Source: Pleurocapsa sp. MO_226.B13
GTDB lineage: Bacteria; Cyanobacteriota; Cyanobacteriia; Cyanobacteriales; Xenococcaceae
Direction of reading: 5' to 3'
Assembly: GCA_030064795.1 (NCBI GenBank)
Contig: JASJEI010000007.1
Span: 3,135-67,134 of the forward strand
Length of the DNA stretch: 64,000 nt
Every line of letters starts with the position of its first letter. Positions within the stretch are counted from its first letter, which is position 1. The notes under the pieces were generated by a model. That model saw only the letters and a list, made by a program, of their open reading frames with translations, searched no databases and had not been told where the DNA came from. This document shows, piece by piece, positions 38,417 through 46,539 of this stretch. Both the position numbers and the translations under genes were made by a program.

Positions 38417-39763
38417 ATGAGTGAAATAAACACAGGTGTAGAATTCAATTTTAGTTTTGCTCCAGGAATAACTGAAGAGCAAATTTTAGGATTTGAAATA
38501 GCTGGTGATGTTTGGTCGCAGCATTTAGCCGATTCTTATCAAGGCAAAGATCTCGAAATCAATATTTATGTTGAAGCTACCGACGATCTATTACCCGATA
38601 ATGTTGTGGGTGGTGCGTTTCCCGCGATTGAAACAGGAATTAAATACGACAACATATATAATGCGATTCAAAACGATGTAACCACATATGCGGATCGAAT
38701 TGTGGCAGACAACCTGCTAGATCAAAAAAAAATTGATGCTTTGGTTGGGGGACAAGTCATAGATAAAAACTTCAAAACCCAGGTCACGAGAGCCAATATG
38801 AAAGCCTTGGGGATGGTAGCAGGAGATAGCACCGAATTAGATGGCTATATCGTCTGGAATAATTTCTATGATTCGTTATGGAATTATGACTATCTAGGAA
38901 CTCCTCAAGAGGGAACATTAGATTTTCTCAGCATGGCGCAACATGAAATAGGTCATGTCTTAGGCTTTATTAGTGGAGCTAAACATACAGAAGAGACAGT
39001 TGGGAACAGAATTACCGATATGAGTACTATGGATTTATTCCGTTACTCGACTGATAGTGTTGAGTTAGGAATTAACGATCTTAGCTATGGCAAAACGGCT
39101 TTCTTTTCGATCGATCGTCAAGAGAGCACTCTTGAATTAACTACAGGAGCAGATCATCAAGTTGCTCACATAGCAAAGTCAACAGATCCTAACCACGATC
39201 ATGCCTTAATGAGTCCTACTATTAGCCTGGCGGAACGTTGGTCGATAACTGGAGATGATTTAATAGTCTTGGATGCAATTGGCTGGGATGTCGTTAACCC
39301 GGGTGTCCTTGACATGACTACCATCTATAACAATGCTCAAGCAGGAGTAGATTCAGCCCAAGTTACAGACCGCAGAAGCGATGTAGAACAGTATATCCTC
39401 AGCGGTGATGCCTATAACTGGGGTAGTGCTTCCTCTGCTGGTGGTTGGTGGTGGGGTAGTGCTTCCTCTGCTGGTGGTTGGTGGCAAGAAGGCTACTTTA
39501 TGCAACTAGAATCTTTCACTGACTCTACTACTGGAGAAACTCATTATCACATTTACGAATCTGGTTCGGACAAATTCTGGGAAGCTGTAGAAATAATTAC
39601 TAATTGGCTTCAAAATAACTGGGCAGATTATTCTTGGGGAGATTATTCTTTGGCAGATTATTCTTTGGCAGATTATTCTTTGGCAGATTATTCTTGGGCA
39701 GATTATTCTTGGGGAGATGATGACGATGATGATGACGATGATGATGACGATGATGATGATTAA
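38417..39763 (+). CDS. zinc metalloprotease with repeat-rich C-terminus and poly-Asp tail
   Basis: 448 residues. The zinc motif HEIGHVLGF has His176, Glu177 and His180; the third metzincin ligand at the usual spacing is not there (Ser186). This pattern, with WSITGDDLIVLDAIGWDV after it, is like the NF038122-type zincins of cyanobacteria. No classical N-terminal signal peptide. The C-terminus is unusual: two WGSASSAGGWW units, then six five-residue units of the (A/G)DYS(W/L) type and finally 15 aspartates. A calcium- or cation-binding, possibly secreted protease is inferred. It ends at a strong terminator. Confidence 0.82.
   Translation: MSEINTGVEFNFSFAPGITEEQILGFEIAGDVWSQHLADSYQGKDLEINIYVEATDDLLPDNVVGGAFPAIETGIKYDNIYNAIQNDVTTYADRIVADNLLDQKKIDALVGGQVIDKNFKTQVTRANMKALGMVAGDSTELDGYIVWNNFYDSLWNYDYLGTPQEGTLDFLSMAQHEIGHVLGFISGAKHTEETVGNRITDMSTMDLFRYSTDSVELGINDLSYGKTAFFSIDRQESTLELTTGADHQVAHIAKSTDPNHDHALMSPTISLAERWSITGDDLIVLDAIGWDVVNPGVLDMTTIYNNAQAGVDSAQVTDRRSDVEQYILSGDAYNWGSASSAGGWWWGSASSAGGWWQEGYFMQLESFTDSTTGETHYHIYESGSDKFWEAVEIITNWLQNNWADYSWGDYSLADYSLADYSLADYSWADYSWGDDDDDDDDDDDDDDD
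39419..39484 (+). repeat. 33-base tandem duplication
   Basis: Two identical in-frame 33-base units, each encoding WGSASSAGGWW, inside the metalloprotease gene. Confidence 0.95.
39623..39712 (+). repeat. six 15-base tandem repeats
   Basis: Six in-frame 15-base units (base form GCAGATTATTCTTGG) encoding (A/G)DYS(W/L), followed by a GAT/GAC tract of 15 Asp codons (39716-39760). Confidence 0.95.
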
Positions 39764-39863
39764 AACTCTAGCTGAAATATAGTCCATCAAACTATTGAGA
39801 TAAATAAACAATAAAAAAATCAATATTAATCTTTGCGGATGTTAGTTAGCCATCCTTTTTGGG

Positions 39864-39893
39864 AAATCTATGACCAGTCATAGATTTTTTTTT
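39864..39893 (+). terminator. rho-independent terminator of metalloprotease gene
   Basis: AAATCTATG / CATAGATTT arms (extendable by two more pairs) around a short loop, followed by a run of nine T in all, about 100 bases past the stop. Confidence 0.85.
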
Positions 39894-40031
39894 ATTGATT
39901 ATTTGTTGATGTTTAGTAAAAAAAATTCATCAAAGTAAATGTAATTTAGATTACCAAAAAAATTGTAGTTCCAATCATTCTTTTCTGGCAACAAAAATCA
40001 CCTAAGTCTTCTTAATCCCAATTGCATTATC

Positions 40032-43000
40032 ATGACACAGCAAGTATTCTGCCCGATAAGCGATTTTAAAATAATCCGCTGCCAAGAAAAAAGTTTATCT
40101 TTTATTGCACTATCTTTAATCTGTCTTCTATCTGTTGATTTTAATGCGCAGGTATCTGCTCAGATAGTTCCCGATCGCACTTTACCTAATAATTCTGTTA
40201 CTCTGCCCGATGGCAATGTGACTGAAATTATCGGTGGTACCACCGCAGGCAGTAATCTATTTCATAGCTTCGAGCAGTTTTCTCTACCTACGGGAGATAC
40301 AGTTTGGTTTAATAATGCTACCACCATAGAGAATATTATTAGTCGTGTTACGGGTAATGCTGTTTCCGATATTGATGGTTTAATTCGAGCCAACAGTAGT
40401 GCTAATCTCTTTTTAATTAATCCTAATGGAATTATATTTGGAGAAAACTCGGCTTTAGACATTGGTGGTTCTTTTATTAGTAGTACAGCGGATAGTCTCA
40501 AGTTTGCCAATGACAGTGAATTTAGTGCCGTAGATCCCCAAGCACCACCGTTGCTAACGGTAAATATTCCAGTTGGTTTGCAGTATGGAAATGATAACGG
40601 AGATCTAATCGTTCGAGGTGGTGGCAATCAGCTTCAGTTTAATCCCAACTTTACGGTTAATAGAAGCTCTCGACCTAGGGGATTAGAAGTCGATCTCGGC
40701 AAAACTTTAGCTTTGGTTGGCGGAAATATTTTCTTGGATGGGGGTAATCTTACCGCTGAAGCAGGACGAATTGAACTGGGCGGTGTGGGCGATGGTCAAT
40801 TTCTTCCCTTTAACCTCACAGGCTCGGGTTTGAACTTCGATTATACAGAGGTTGGTCTGTTAAAAAATATTAATCTTGCCAACGCTTCTTCTCTCGAAGT
40901 GAGTGGTAATCGGGGAGGAGAGGCACAGATTCAAGGAAAAGAAGTAATTATTACCGATGGCTCTACGATTCTGGCAGATACTATTGGCGATCGTGATGGA
41001 GGCAAACTGCAAATTAATGGCTCGGAATTATTAGTAGTGGCAGGGACTTCTTTAGATTTACCATTTATCAGTCGTTTATCTACCGATGTCGCTCCAGGTG
41101 CTACGGGCAATGGTGGCGATATCGAACTAAATTCTGCCAACCTCATTATTGCCGATGGAGCGCAGGTAATTAGTAGCACCTATGGAGTTGGGAATACAGG
41201 AAATATTCAGGTTAATGCTAGTAACGTAGAGTTAATTAGTGGTTCGCCCATACTTAATTCCAGTGGGTTGTTTACTTTGGTTTTTGGTGCTGGTGATGGT
41301 GGTGATATCGAGATTAACGCCGACAACATCTCCGTCACTGGGGGAGCGCAAGCTGCAACCCTGACCTTTAGTGATGGTCGCGGAGGCGATCTATTTGCCA
41401 GGGCAAATCAAATTGAATTAAGTGGCACTTCTCCTGGTGGTAGTCCTAGTAGTTTCTTAGCCAATGTAGAATCTGGAGCTAGGGGTAATGGTGGGTCATT
41501 AACTATTGAAACCGAGTCTTTATTGATTAAAGACGGAGGACAAGCAGCAATTACTAATTTTGGAGTTAGTAATACAGGAATTTTATCTGTAACAGCAGAC
41601 AATATAGAATTAACTGGTGGTGCGCCAGGGGCAGGTAGTAGTGGAATATTTTCTAATGTGGAGTTTGGAGTTACGGGTCAAGGCGGTCAAATTACCATTG
41701 ATACAGATAAGTTAAATCTTGCTGATGGGGCGCAAATTTCAGCTCTTACTTTGGGTTCGGGGACAGGGGGGGCGATCTCCATCAACGCCAATGAAATCGA
41801 AATTTCTGGGGGAAATCCCAATGCCCCTAGTGGGTTTCAATCTACTGTGGCACCTCCTGCTGAAGGAGATGGAGGTAGTTTGGCAATTGAGACCAGAAGC
41901 CTTAAAGTGATTGACGGCGGACAAATTGCTGTAAGTACAGCGGGTAGTGGTACTGGTGGAGAACTAGCAATTACGGCAGATGAGATTGAGTTAATTGGCA
42001 ACTCGGAATTTGGAGCTAGTGGTATTTTTGGTAATGCCATTATTGGTAGTGGGAATGGCGGAAATTTGATCGTTGATACCGATAGCTTAACTATCCTCGA
42101 TGGGGCAATTATTAGTGTCAGTAACTTCTCTAGTCGAAACATCAATATAACACCAGGAGAAGGACAAGCAGGAAGTATTACGATCGATGCTAATAGGGTT
42201 AAATTAGATACCCTTTCGGCGGATATTCCCAGTAGTATTACCGCTTCAACTCACAACAGTGGCGGTGGAGACATTACTCTAAAAGTTGCTGGAGATATCT
42301 CGATCGCCAATAACAGCGAAATTGATGCTGATACCAGAGGTAATAGTGATGGTGGCAATATTGACATTAGGGCGAATAATTTAAACCTAAGCGATCGAGG
42401 ACGAGTTTCAGTTGACAGCACTGGTTTAGGACAAGCAGGCAATATTGAGATTACGGTAAATAATTTGGTTGCTACTCAGAGTCAGATTACAGCAACTTCT
42501 CAAGATTCTGGGGGAGGAGATATTAACTTAACTACAGATTTGATTTTTCTAGACAATAGCGAACTCAGTACTAGTGTTTTTGATGGTACTGGTGGTGGAG
42601 GAAATCTAACAATTGCTAGTAACTATGTAATTGCTCGGGATAACAGTAATATCGTTGCCCAAGCAGATCGAGGAGATGGTGGCAATATTGAGATCGTGAC
42701 TCAAGTTTTCTTGCTTACTCCTGATAGTTTAGTAGATGCCAGTTCTCAATCGGGTGTGGATGGGGCAGTAGATATTAATAGTCTCGATACCGATAAACAG
42801 ATTGGTGTGGTGCAGTTGCCCGAAAAAATTATCGATCCTACCGCCTTAATTGCTGCTATATGCCCCAGAGATGATGTCAACTCTCTGTCTACTACAGGTA
42901 AGGGAGGATTAGCCGAAAACCCGAGTCAAAATCTACGGGGAAAATCAGTCTGGGAAGATTTACGCAATTTTACCGATCTGACAACCGATCCATCTCCAGA

Positions 43001-43133
43001 ATCCGATCGCAGAACAGTTATTGAAGCTAAAGCCTGGAATATTAACCAAAAAGGTAACGTGGAATTATTGGGTTATATTCCTCAACCAAATAAACCAGAT
43101 TATTGGGCATTATTTAATCAATGTCGTCAGTAA
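40032..43133 (+). CDS. TpsA-type filamentous haemagglutinin-like secreted protein (second copy)
   Basis: 1033 residues. The N-terminus is longer than in the 11.8 kb paralogue, but a signal peptide (hydrophobic SLSFIALSLICLLSV, cleavage near QVSA) leads into the same TPS domain: NLFHSFEQFSLPTGDTVWFN, NLFLINPNGIIFGENSAL and DIGGSF. A Gly/Ser/Asn-rich beta-helix repeat region follows (GNGGDIEL, GTGGAISI and similar). The C-terminal motif CPRDDVNSLSTTGKGGLAENP matches the paralogue, and the end (WNINQKGNVELLGY) is typical. Exported across the outer membrane by a TpsB partner not in this window. The CHAT protease gene starts 73 bases later. Confidence 0.9.
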   Translation: MTQQVFCPISDFKIIRCQEKSLSFIALSLICLLSVDFNAQVSAQIVPDRTLPNNSVTLPDGNVTEIIGGTTAGSNLFHSFEQFSLPTGDTVWFNNATTIENIISRVTGNAVSDIDGLIRANSSANLFLINPNGIIFGENSALDIGGSFISSTADSLKFANDSEFSAVDPQAPPLLTVNIPVGLQYGNDNGDLIVRGGGNQLQFNPNFTVNRSSRPRGLEVDLGKTLALVGGNIFLDGGNLTAEAGRIELGGVGDGQFLPFNLTGSGLNFDYTEVGLLKNINLANASSLEVSGNRGGEAQIQGKEVIITDGSTILADTIGDRDGGKLQINGSELLVVAGTSLDLPFISRLSTDVAPGATGNGGDIELNSANLIIADGAQVISSTYGVGNTGNIQVNASNVELISGSPILNSSGLFTLVFGAGDGGDIEINADNISVTGGAQAATLTFSDGRGGDLFARANQIELSGTSPGGSPSSFLANVESGARGNGGSLTIETESLLIKDGGQAAITNFGVSNTGILSVTADNIELTGGAPGAGSSGIFSNVEFGVTGQGGQITIDTDKLNLADGAQISALTLGSGTGGAISINANEIEISGGNPNAPSGFQSTVAPPAEGDGGSLAIETRSLKVIDGGQIAVSTAGSGTGGELAITADEIELIGNSEFGASGIFGNAIIGSGNGGNLIVDTDSLTILDGAIISVSNFSSRNINITPGEGQAGSITIDANRVKLDTLSADIPSSITASTHNSGGGDITLKVAGDISIANNSEIDADTRGNSDGGNIDIRANNLNLSDRGRVSVDSTGLGQAGNIEITVNNLVATQSQITATSQDSGGGDINLTTDLIFLDNSELSTSVFDGTGGGGNLTIASNYVIARDNSNIVAQADRGDGGNIEIVTQVFLLTPDSLVDASSQSGVDGAVDINSLDTDKQIGVVQLPEKIIDPTALIAAICPRDDVNSLSTTGKGGLAENPSQNLRGKSVWEDLRNFTDLTTDPSPESDRRTVIEAKAWNINQKGNVELLGYIPQPNKPDYWALFNQCRQ

Positions 43134-43206
43134 ATTAACTCGGTAAGAAGATTATATTTGAGATTTTTCGGCAATATATGACTATTTTTAGTCTTTAAAT
43201 ACAATA

Positions 43207-45801
43207 ATGAATTATAAAAATCCGCTTCAAACCAATTTAATTTTATTCAATCCCTTATTAGGCTTGATACTCTCGATCGCTTATTTATTAATTAGCTCAG
43301 AAATAGCGATCGCCAAATCCCCTCAAAAGGCGATCGAGAGTATCTCCCAAAATACTCAGTCAAGTTCAATCGATCGGGCTAGATTAGCTTATCAGTCAGG
43401 ACGATACACCGAAGCCAAAGCACTATGGCAAAAGTCATATCAAGCAGCGCGACTGGCAAAAAATACTTTAGCTCAAGCTCAAATTTTAAATTATCTGGCT
43501 TTGACTAACAATAAACTGGGAAAGATCGCCACAGCGGAAGCTTATATAACTCAAAGTCTACAACTACTGGAAAATCAAGCAGAGGCTAGTAGTTGGCAGA
43601 TTAAAGCTCAAGCTCTAAATACTCGGGGTAGTCTAGAGTTAGGAACGGGCAAGGCAAAAGCTGCCTTTCTCAGCTGGCAAGAAGCTGCCAGAGCTTATCA
43701 GCAGGCTGGAGATCGACTAGGTGCGTTGGGAGCTGAAATCAATCAAGCTCAAGCATGGCAAAGTTTGGGGTTATATCGTCGCGCCCAAAAAGTATTACAA
43801 AAAATTGCTACTGAATTAGAAGTACAATCCGATCCGACTCTCAGAATTACGGGTTTCCGTAGTTTGGGAATTGCTTTACAAGTTACAGGAGATTTAGAGG
43901 CTGCTCAAAAGATGCTAGAGCAAAGTCTAGCCCTCTCCCAAGAATTGAATTTACCTGAAGAAAGTAGCGCGACTTGGTTTAGCTTGGGTAACAACGCTTT
44001 GGCTTCTAGCGATCGAAGTCGGGCAATTGGTTATTATCAACAGGCTGCAACTACTACTGCTCAACCTCTATTAAAAACCGAAGCCCAATTAAATCAATTA
44101 GGCTTATTGATTGCCACAGAGCAATGGCAATCTGCCCGAGATTTGATACCCCAAATCCAAACCGCACTGACCAATCTGGGTTCGATTCCCAACCGCAGAA
44201 TAGTCTATGCTCGGGTTAATTTGGCTAAACATTTAATTGAGTTAACTACTCATTTGCCCAACCCCGAATTATTGGTGCAAACCAAAGATTTATTAACCAC
44301 CTCGATCGAACAAGCAGATGAATTAGAAGATCCGCAATCAAAATCCTATGCCTTGGGAATGCTGGGACATTTATATGAAGTCGATCGACAACCAGATTTA
44401 GGACGCAAACATACTCGACAAGCCGTACAGCTAGCTCAGGTAATCAATAATTCCGAACTTACCTATCAGTGGCAATGGCAGTTAGGAAGATTACTAAAAA
44501 CAAGCGGAAATCAACAGGGGGCAATAGCATCTTATACTGAGGCAGTAAATGCTTTAGAATCTCTCCGCAGCGATCTGGTTGTCACCAATGCCAATTTACA
44601 GTTTTCTTTCCGCGAACAAGTCGAGCCTGTTTATCGTGAGTTAGTTAGCTTGTTACTCGATCCAGTAAATAGCCAGCCAGTAAGTCAAGAGAATTTATTA
44701 CAAGCCAGAAATACTATCGAATCTCTACAACTAGCAGAACTAAATAACTTCTTCCGCGAGGCTTGTTTAGATGCTACTCCTACAGCTATCGAGCGAATAG
44801 ATCCCCAGGCTGCGGTAATTTATCCAATTATATTACGCGATCGCTTGGAAGTAATTGTTAGTCTTCCCGATCGATCTCTCAAACATTATTCTCAACCCAT
44901 TCCTCAAGCAGAATTAGAACTTGTAATTGAAGAACTACGTCAAACCCTGCAAATTAGGAGTCGTCGTCAATTCTATCAACCAGCCCAAAAACTCTACAGC
45001 TGGTTAATTCGTCCAGTATCCAAGGAGCTAGACAAACATAATATTGAAACCCTAGTATTTGTTCCCGATGGCAGTTTCCGCAATATTCCCCTATCAACTC
45101 TTCATGATGGTCAACAATATCTAATCGAACAATACAATGTCGCTCTGACTCCTGGCTTACAACTTCTCGCTCCTTTGCCTTTGGAACAAGTAAAACTGAA
45201 AATCCTAGCAGCGGGTATTACTCAACAAAGAAGGGGTTTTTCTTCTCTAGAATATGTCGATCGAGAGTTAATTAATATCCAAAATCAAACTGATAGCGTT
45301 ATCTTACGCGACGATAAATTTACTCAAGAGCGTTTACAAGCAAAAATTCAAACTGCTCAATATCCTATCGTTCATATTGCTACTCATGCTCAATTCAGCT
45401 CTAATTTAGAAGATACTTTTCTTCTAGCTTGGGATAGTAACATTAATATTAAAGAATTAGATCGAATTTTAGATCGTCCTAACTTCGAACGACAGCAAGC
45501 GATCGAACTCTTAATTTTAAGTGCTTGTGAAACTGCCAGAGGAGATAAAAGAGCAGCGTTAGGATTAGCAGGTATGGCAGTCAGAGCAGGGGCAAAAACT
45601 ACTATAGCTACTCTTTGGACTGTCTATGATGAATCTACCGCCTTAGTCATGAATTATTTTTATGAGAATATTGCTCCATCTCAAGTAAAACGCAACAAAG
45701 CTGAGGCTTTACGTCAAGCTCAATTAAATTTAATTCACTCTCCTCAATTTAAACATCCCTACTATTGGTCTCCTTTTATTATGGTTGGCAATTGGCTTTG
45801 A
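43207..45801 (+). CDS. exported TPR-CHAT domain protease
   Basis: 864 residues. N-terminal signal peptide (LLGLILSIAYLLISSEIAIA, cut before KSPQK), then about ten TPR units (roughly 50-450) and a C-terminal CHAT (caspase-like) domain. The catalytic dyad is visible: His727 in HIATHA and Cys774 in LSACETARG. GLAGMAVRAGAKTTIATLW and a YWSPFIMVGNW end complete the fold. CHAT proteases cut specific partners, often on a signal, and TPRs hold the partner. The neighbouring haemagglutinin-type protein is the obvious candidate substrate or partner. Acting outside the cytoplasm is implied by the signal peptide. Confidence 0.92.
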   Translation: MNYKNPLQTNLILFNPLLGLILSIAYLLISSEIAIAKSPQKAIESISQNTQSSSIDRARLAYQSGRYTEAKALWQKSYQAARLAKNTLAQAQILNYLALTNNKLGKIATAEAYITQSLQLLENQAEASSWQIKAQALNTRGSLELGTGKAKAAFLSWQEAARAYQQAGDRLGALGAEINQAQAWQSLGLYRRAQKVLQKIATELEVQSDPTLRITGFRSLGIALQVTGDLEAAQKMLEQSLALSQELNLPEESSATWFSLGNNALASSDRSRAIGYYQQAATTTAQPLLKTEAQLNQLGLLIATEQWQSARDLIPQIQTALTNLGSIPNRRIVYARVNLAKHLIELTTHLPNPELLVQTKDLLTTSIEQADELEDPQSKSYALGMLGHLYEVDRQPDLGRKHTRQAVQLAQVINNSELTYQWQWQLGRLLKTSGNQQGAIASYTEAVNALESLRSDLVVTNANLQFSFREQVEPVYRELVSLLLDPVNSQPVSQENLLQARNTIESLQLAELNNFFREACLDATPTAIERIDPQAAVIYPIILRDRLEVIVSLPDRSLKHYSQPIPQAELELVIEELRQTLQIRSRRQFYQPAQKLYSWLIRPVSKELDKHNIETLVFVPDGSFRNIPLSTLHDGQQYLIEQYNVALTPGLQLLAPLPLEQVKLKILAAGITQQRRGFSSLEYVDRELINIQNQTDSVILRDDKFTQERLQAKIQTAQYPIVHIATHAQFSSNLEDTFLLAWDSNINIKELDRILDRPNFERQQAIELLILSACETARGDKRAALGLAGMAVRAGAKTTIATLWTVYDESTALVMNYFYENIAPSQVKRNKAEALRQAQLNLIHSPQFKHPYYWSPFIMVGNWL

Positions 45802-45997
45802 TTGGAGAATGTTGAATTCTTTACTTTGACCGATGCAAGATTGTTTTTCAATTGTTAACCTTGGCGATCGCTCCTCAATGGAAACGCATTTTGCCTGTAT
45901 GTTATCGTTACCGTCTGGAAATCGGTAACACGTGAAATTAATTTTTGTATGTCAACTAAGGATTTATTAGTCGAGCGCGCTTTTTTAATTTTCTATG

Positions 45998-46510
45998 CTA
46001 CACCCAATTCTCAATCGTTAAAGCCCAGCGTTCATGGTCACGCCATTCTTCGTTAATTTTTAAATACTTTTGAGAGAAGCCTTCTTTGGTGAACCCTAAT
46101 CGCTTTACCAAATTAATTGATGCTTTATTTTCAGGCTGGATATTGGCTTCGATTCTGTGTAGATTGAGGGTATAAAAAGCATAATCGATTGCTAAATGCA
46201 TACCCTCAGACATTAATCCTTGACCTGCAAAATTTATATCGACATAATAACTAAGATAAGCGTTTTGAAACGCTCCGTAATAAATTTGACTAAAATTGGC
46301 AACTCCAATGATTTTGCTGTCACTTTTATGGCAAATTAATAAACCTTGAAAACTCTCATTTTGGCAACGATTAAGATAATTTTGGCAATCTTTCTCATTT
46401 GGTAAAGGAAAACCCCAAGGAAAATAAAACTCTTTGTTTCTTTGTCGAAGAGATAGCAACTCTTTACAATCTTCTTCAGTTGGTTTTCTGATAAATACAC
46501 GAAGTGACAT
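45998..46510 (-). CDS. GNAT acetyltransferase, RimJ/RimL type
   Basis: 170 residues. The GNAT core reads LSYYVDINFAGQGLMSEGMH (acetyl-CoA loop with Gln-Gly-x-Met) and ends NLHRIEANIQPENKASINLV, then KRLGFTKEGFSQKYLKIN. This is the ribosomal-protein-type N-acetyltransferase branch (RimJ-like). Substrate unknown. ATG start. It lies 30 bases after the Ski2-like helicase gene on the same strand and may share its transcript. Confidence 0.87.
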   Translation of the reverse strand: MSLRVFIRKPTEEDCKELLSLRQRNKEFYFPWGFPLPNEKDCQNYLNRCQNESFQGLLICHKSDSKIIGVANFSQIYYGAFQNAYLSYYVDINFAGQGLMSEGMHLAIDYAFYTLNLHRIEANIQPENKASINLVKRLGFTKEGFSQKYLKINEEWRDHERWALTIENWV

Positions 46511-46539
46511 AGATGCTATTTTACTCCCTAATCTCTAAT

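Noticed and set aside
39506..39823. Ile-rich minus-strand frame over the poly-Asp region
   Set aside because: It is the complement of GAT/GAC and GATTAT repeats; not protein-like.
45907..45929. Hairpin GTTACCG/CGGTAAC after the CHAT gene as a terminator
   Set aside because: No T-run follows directly, so I could not support it as a terminator.
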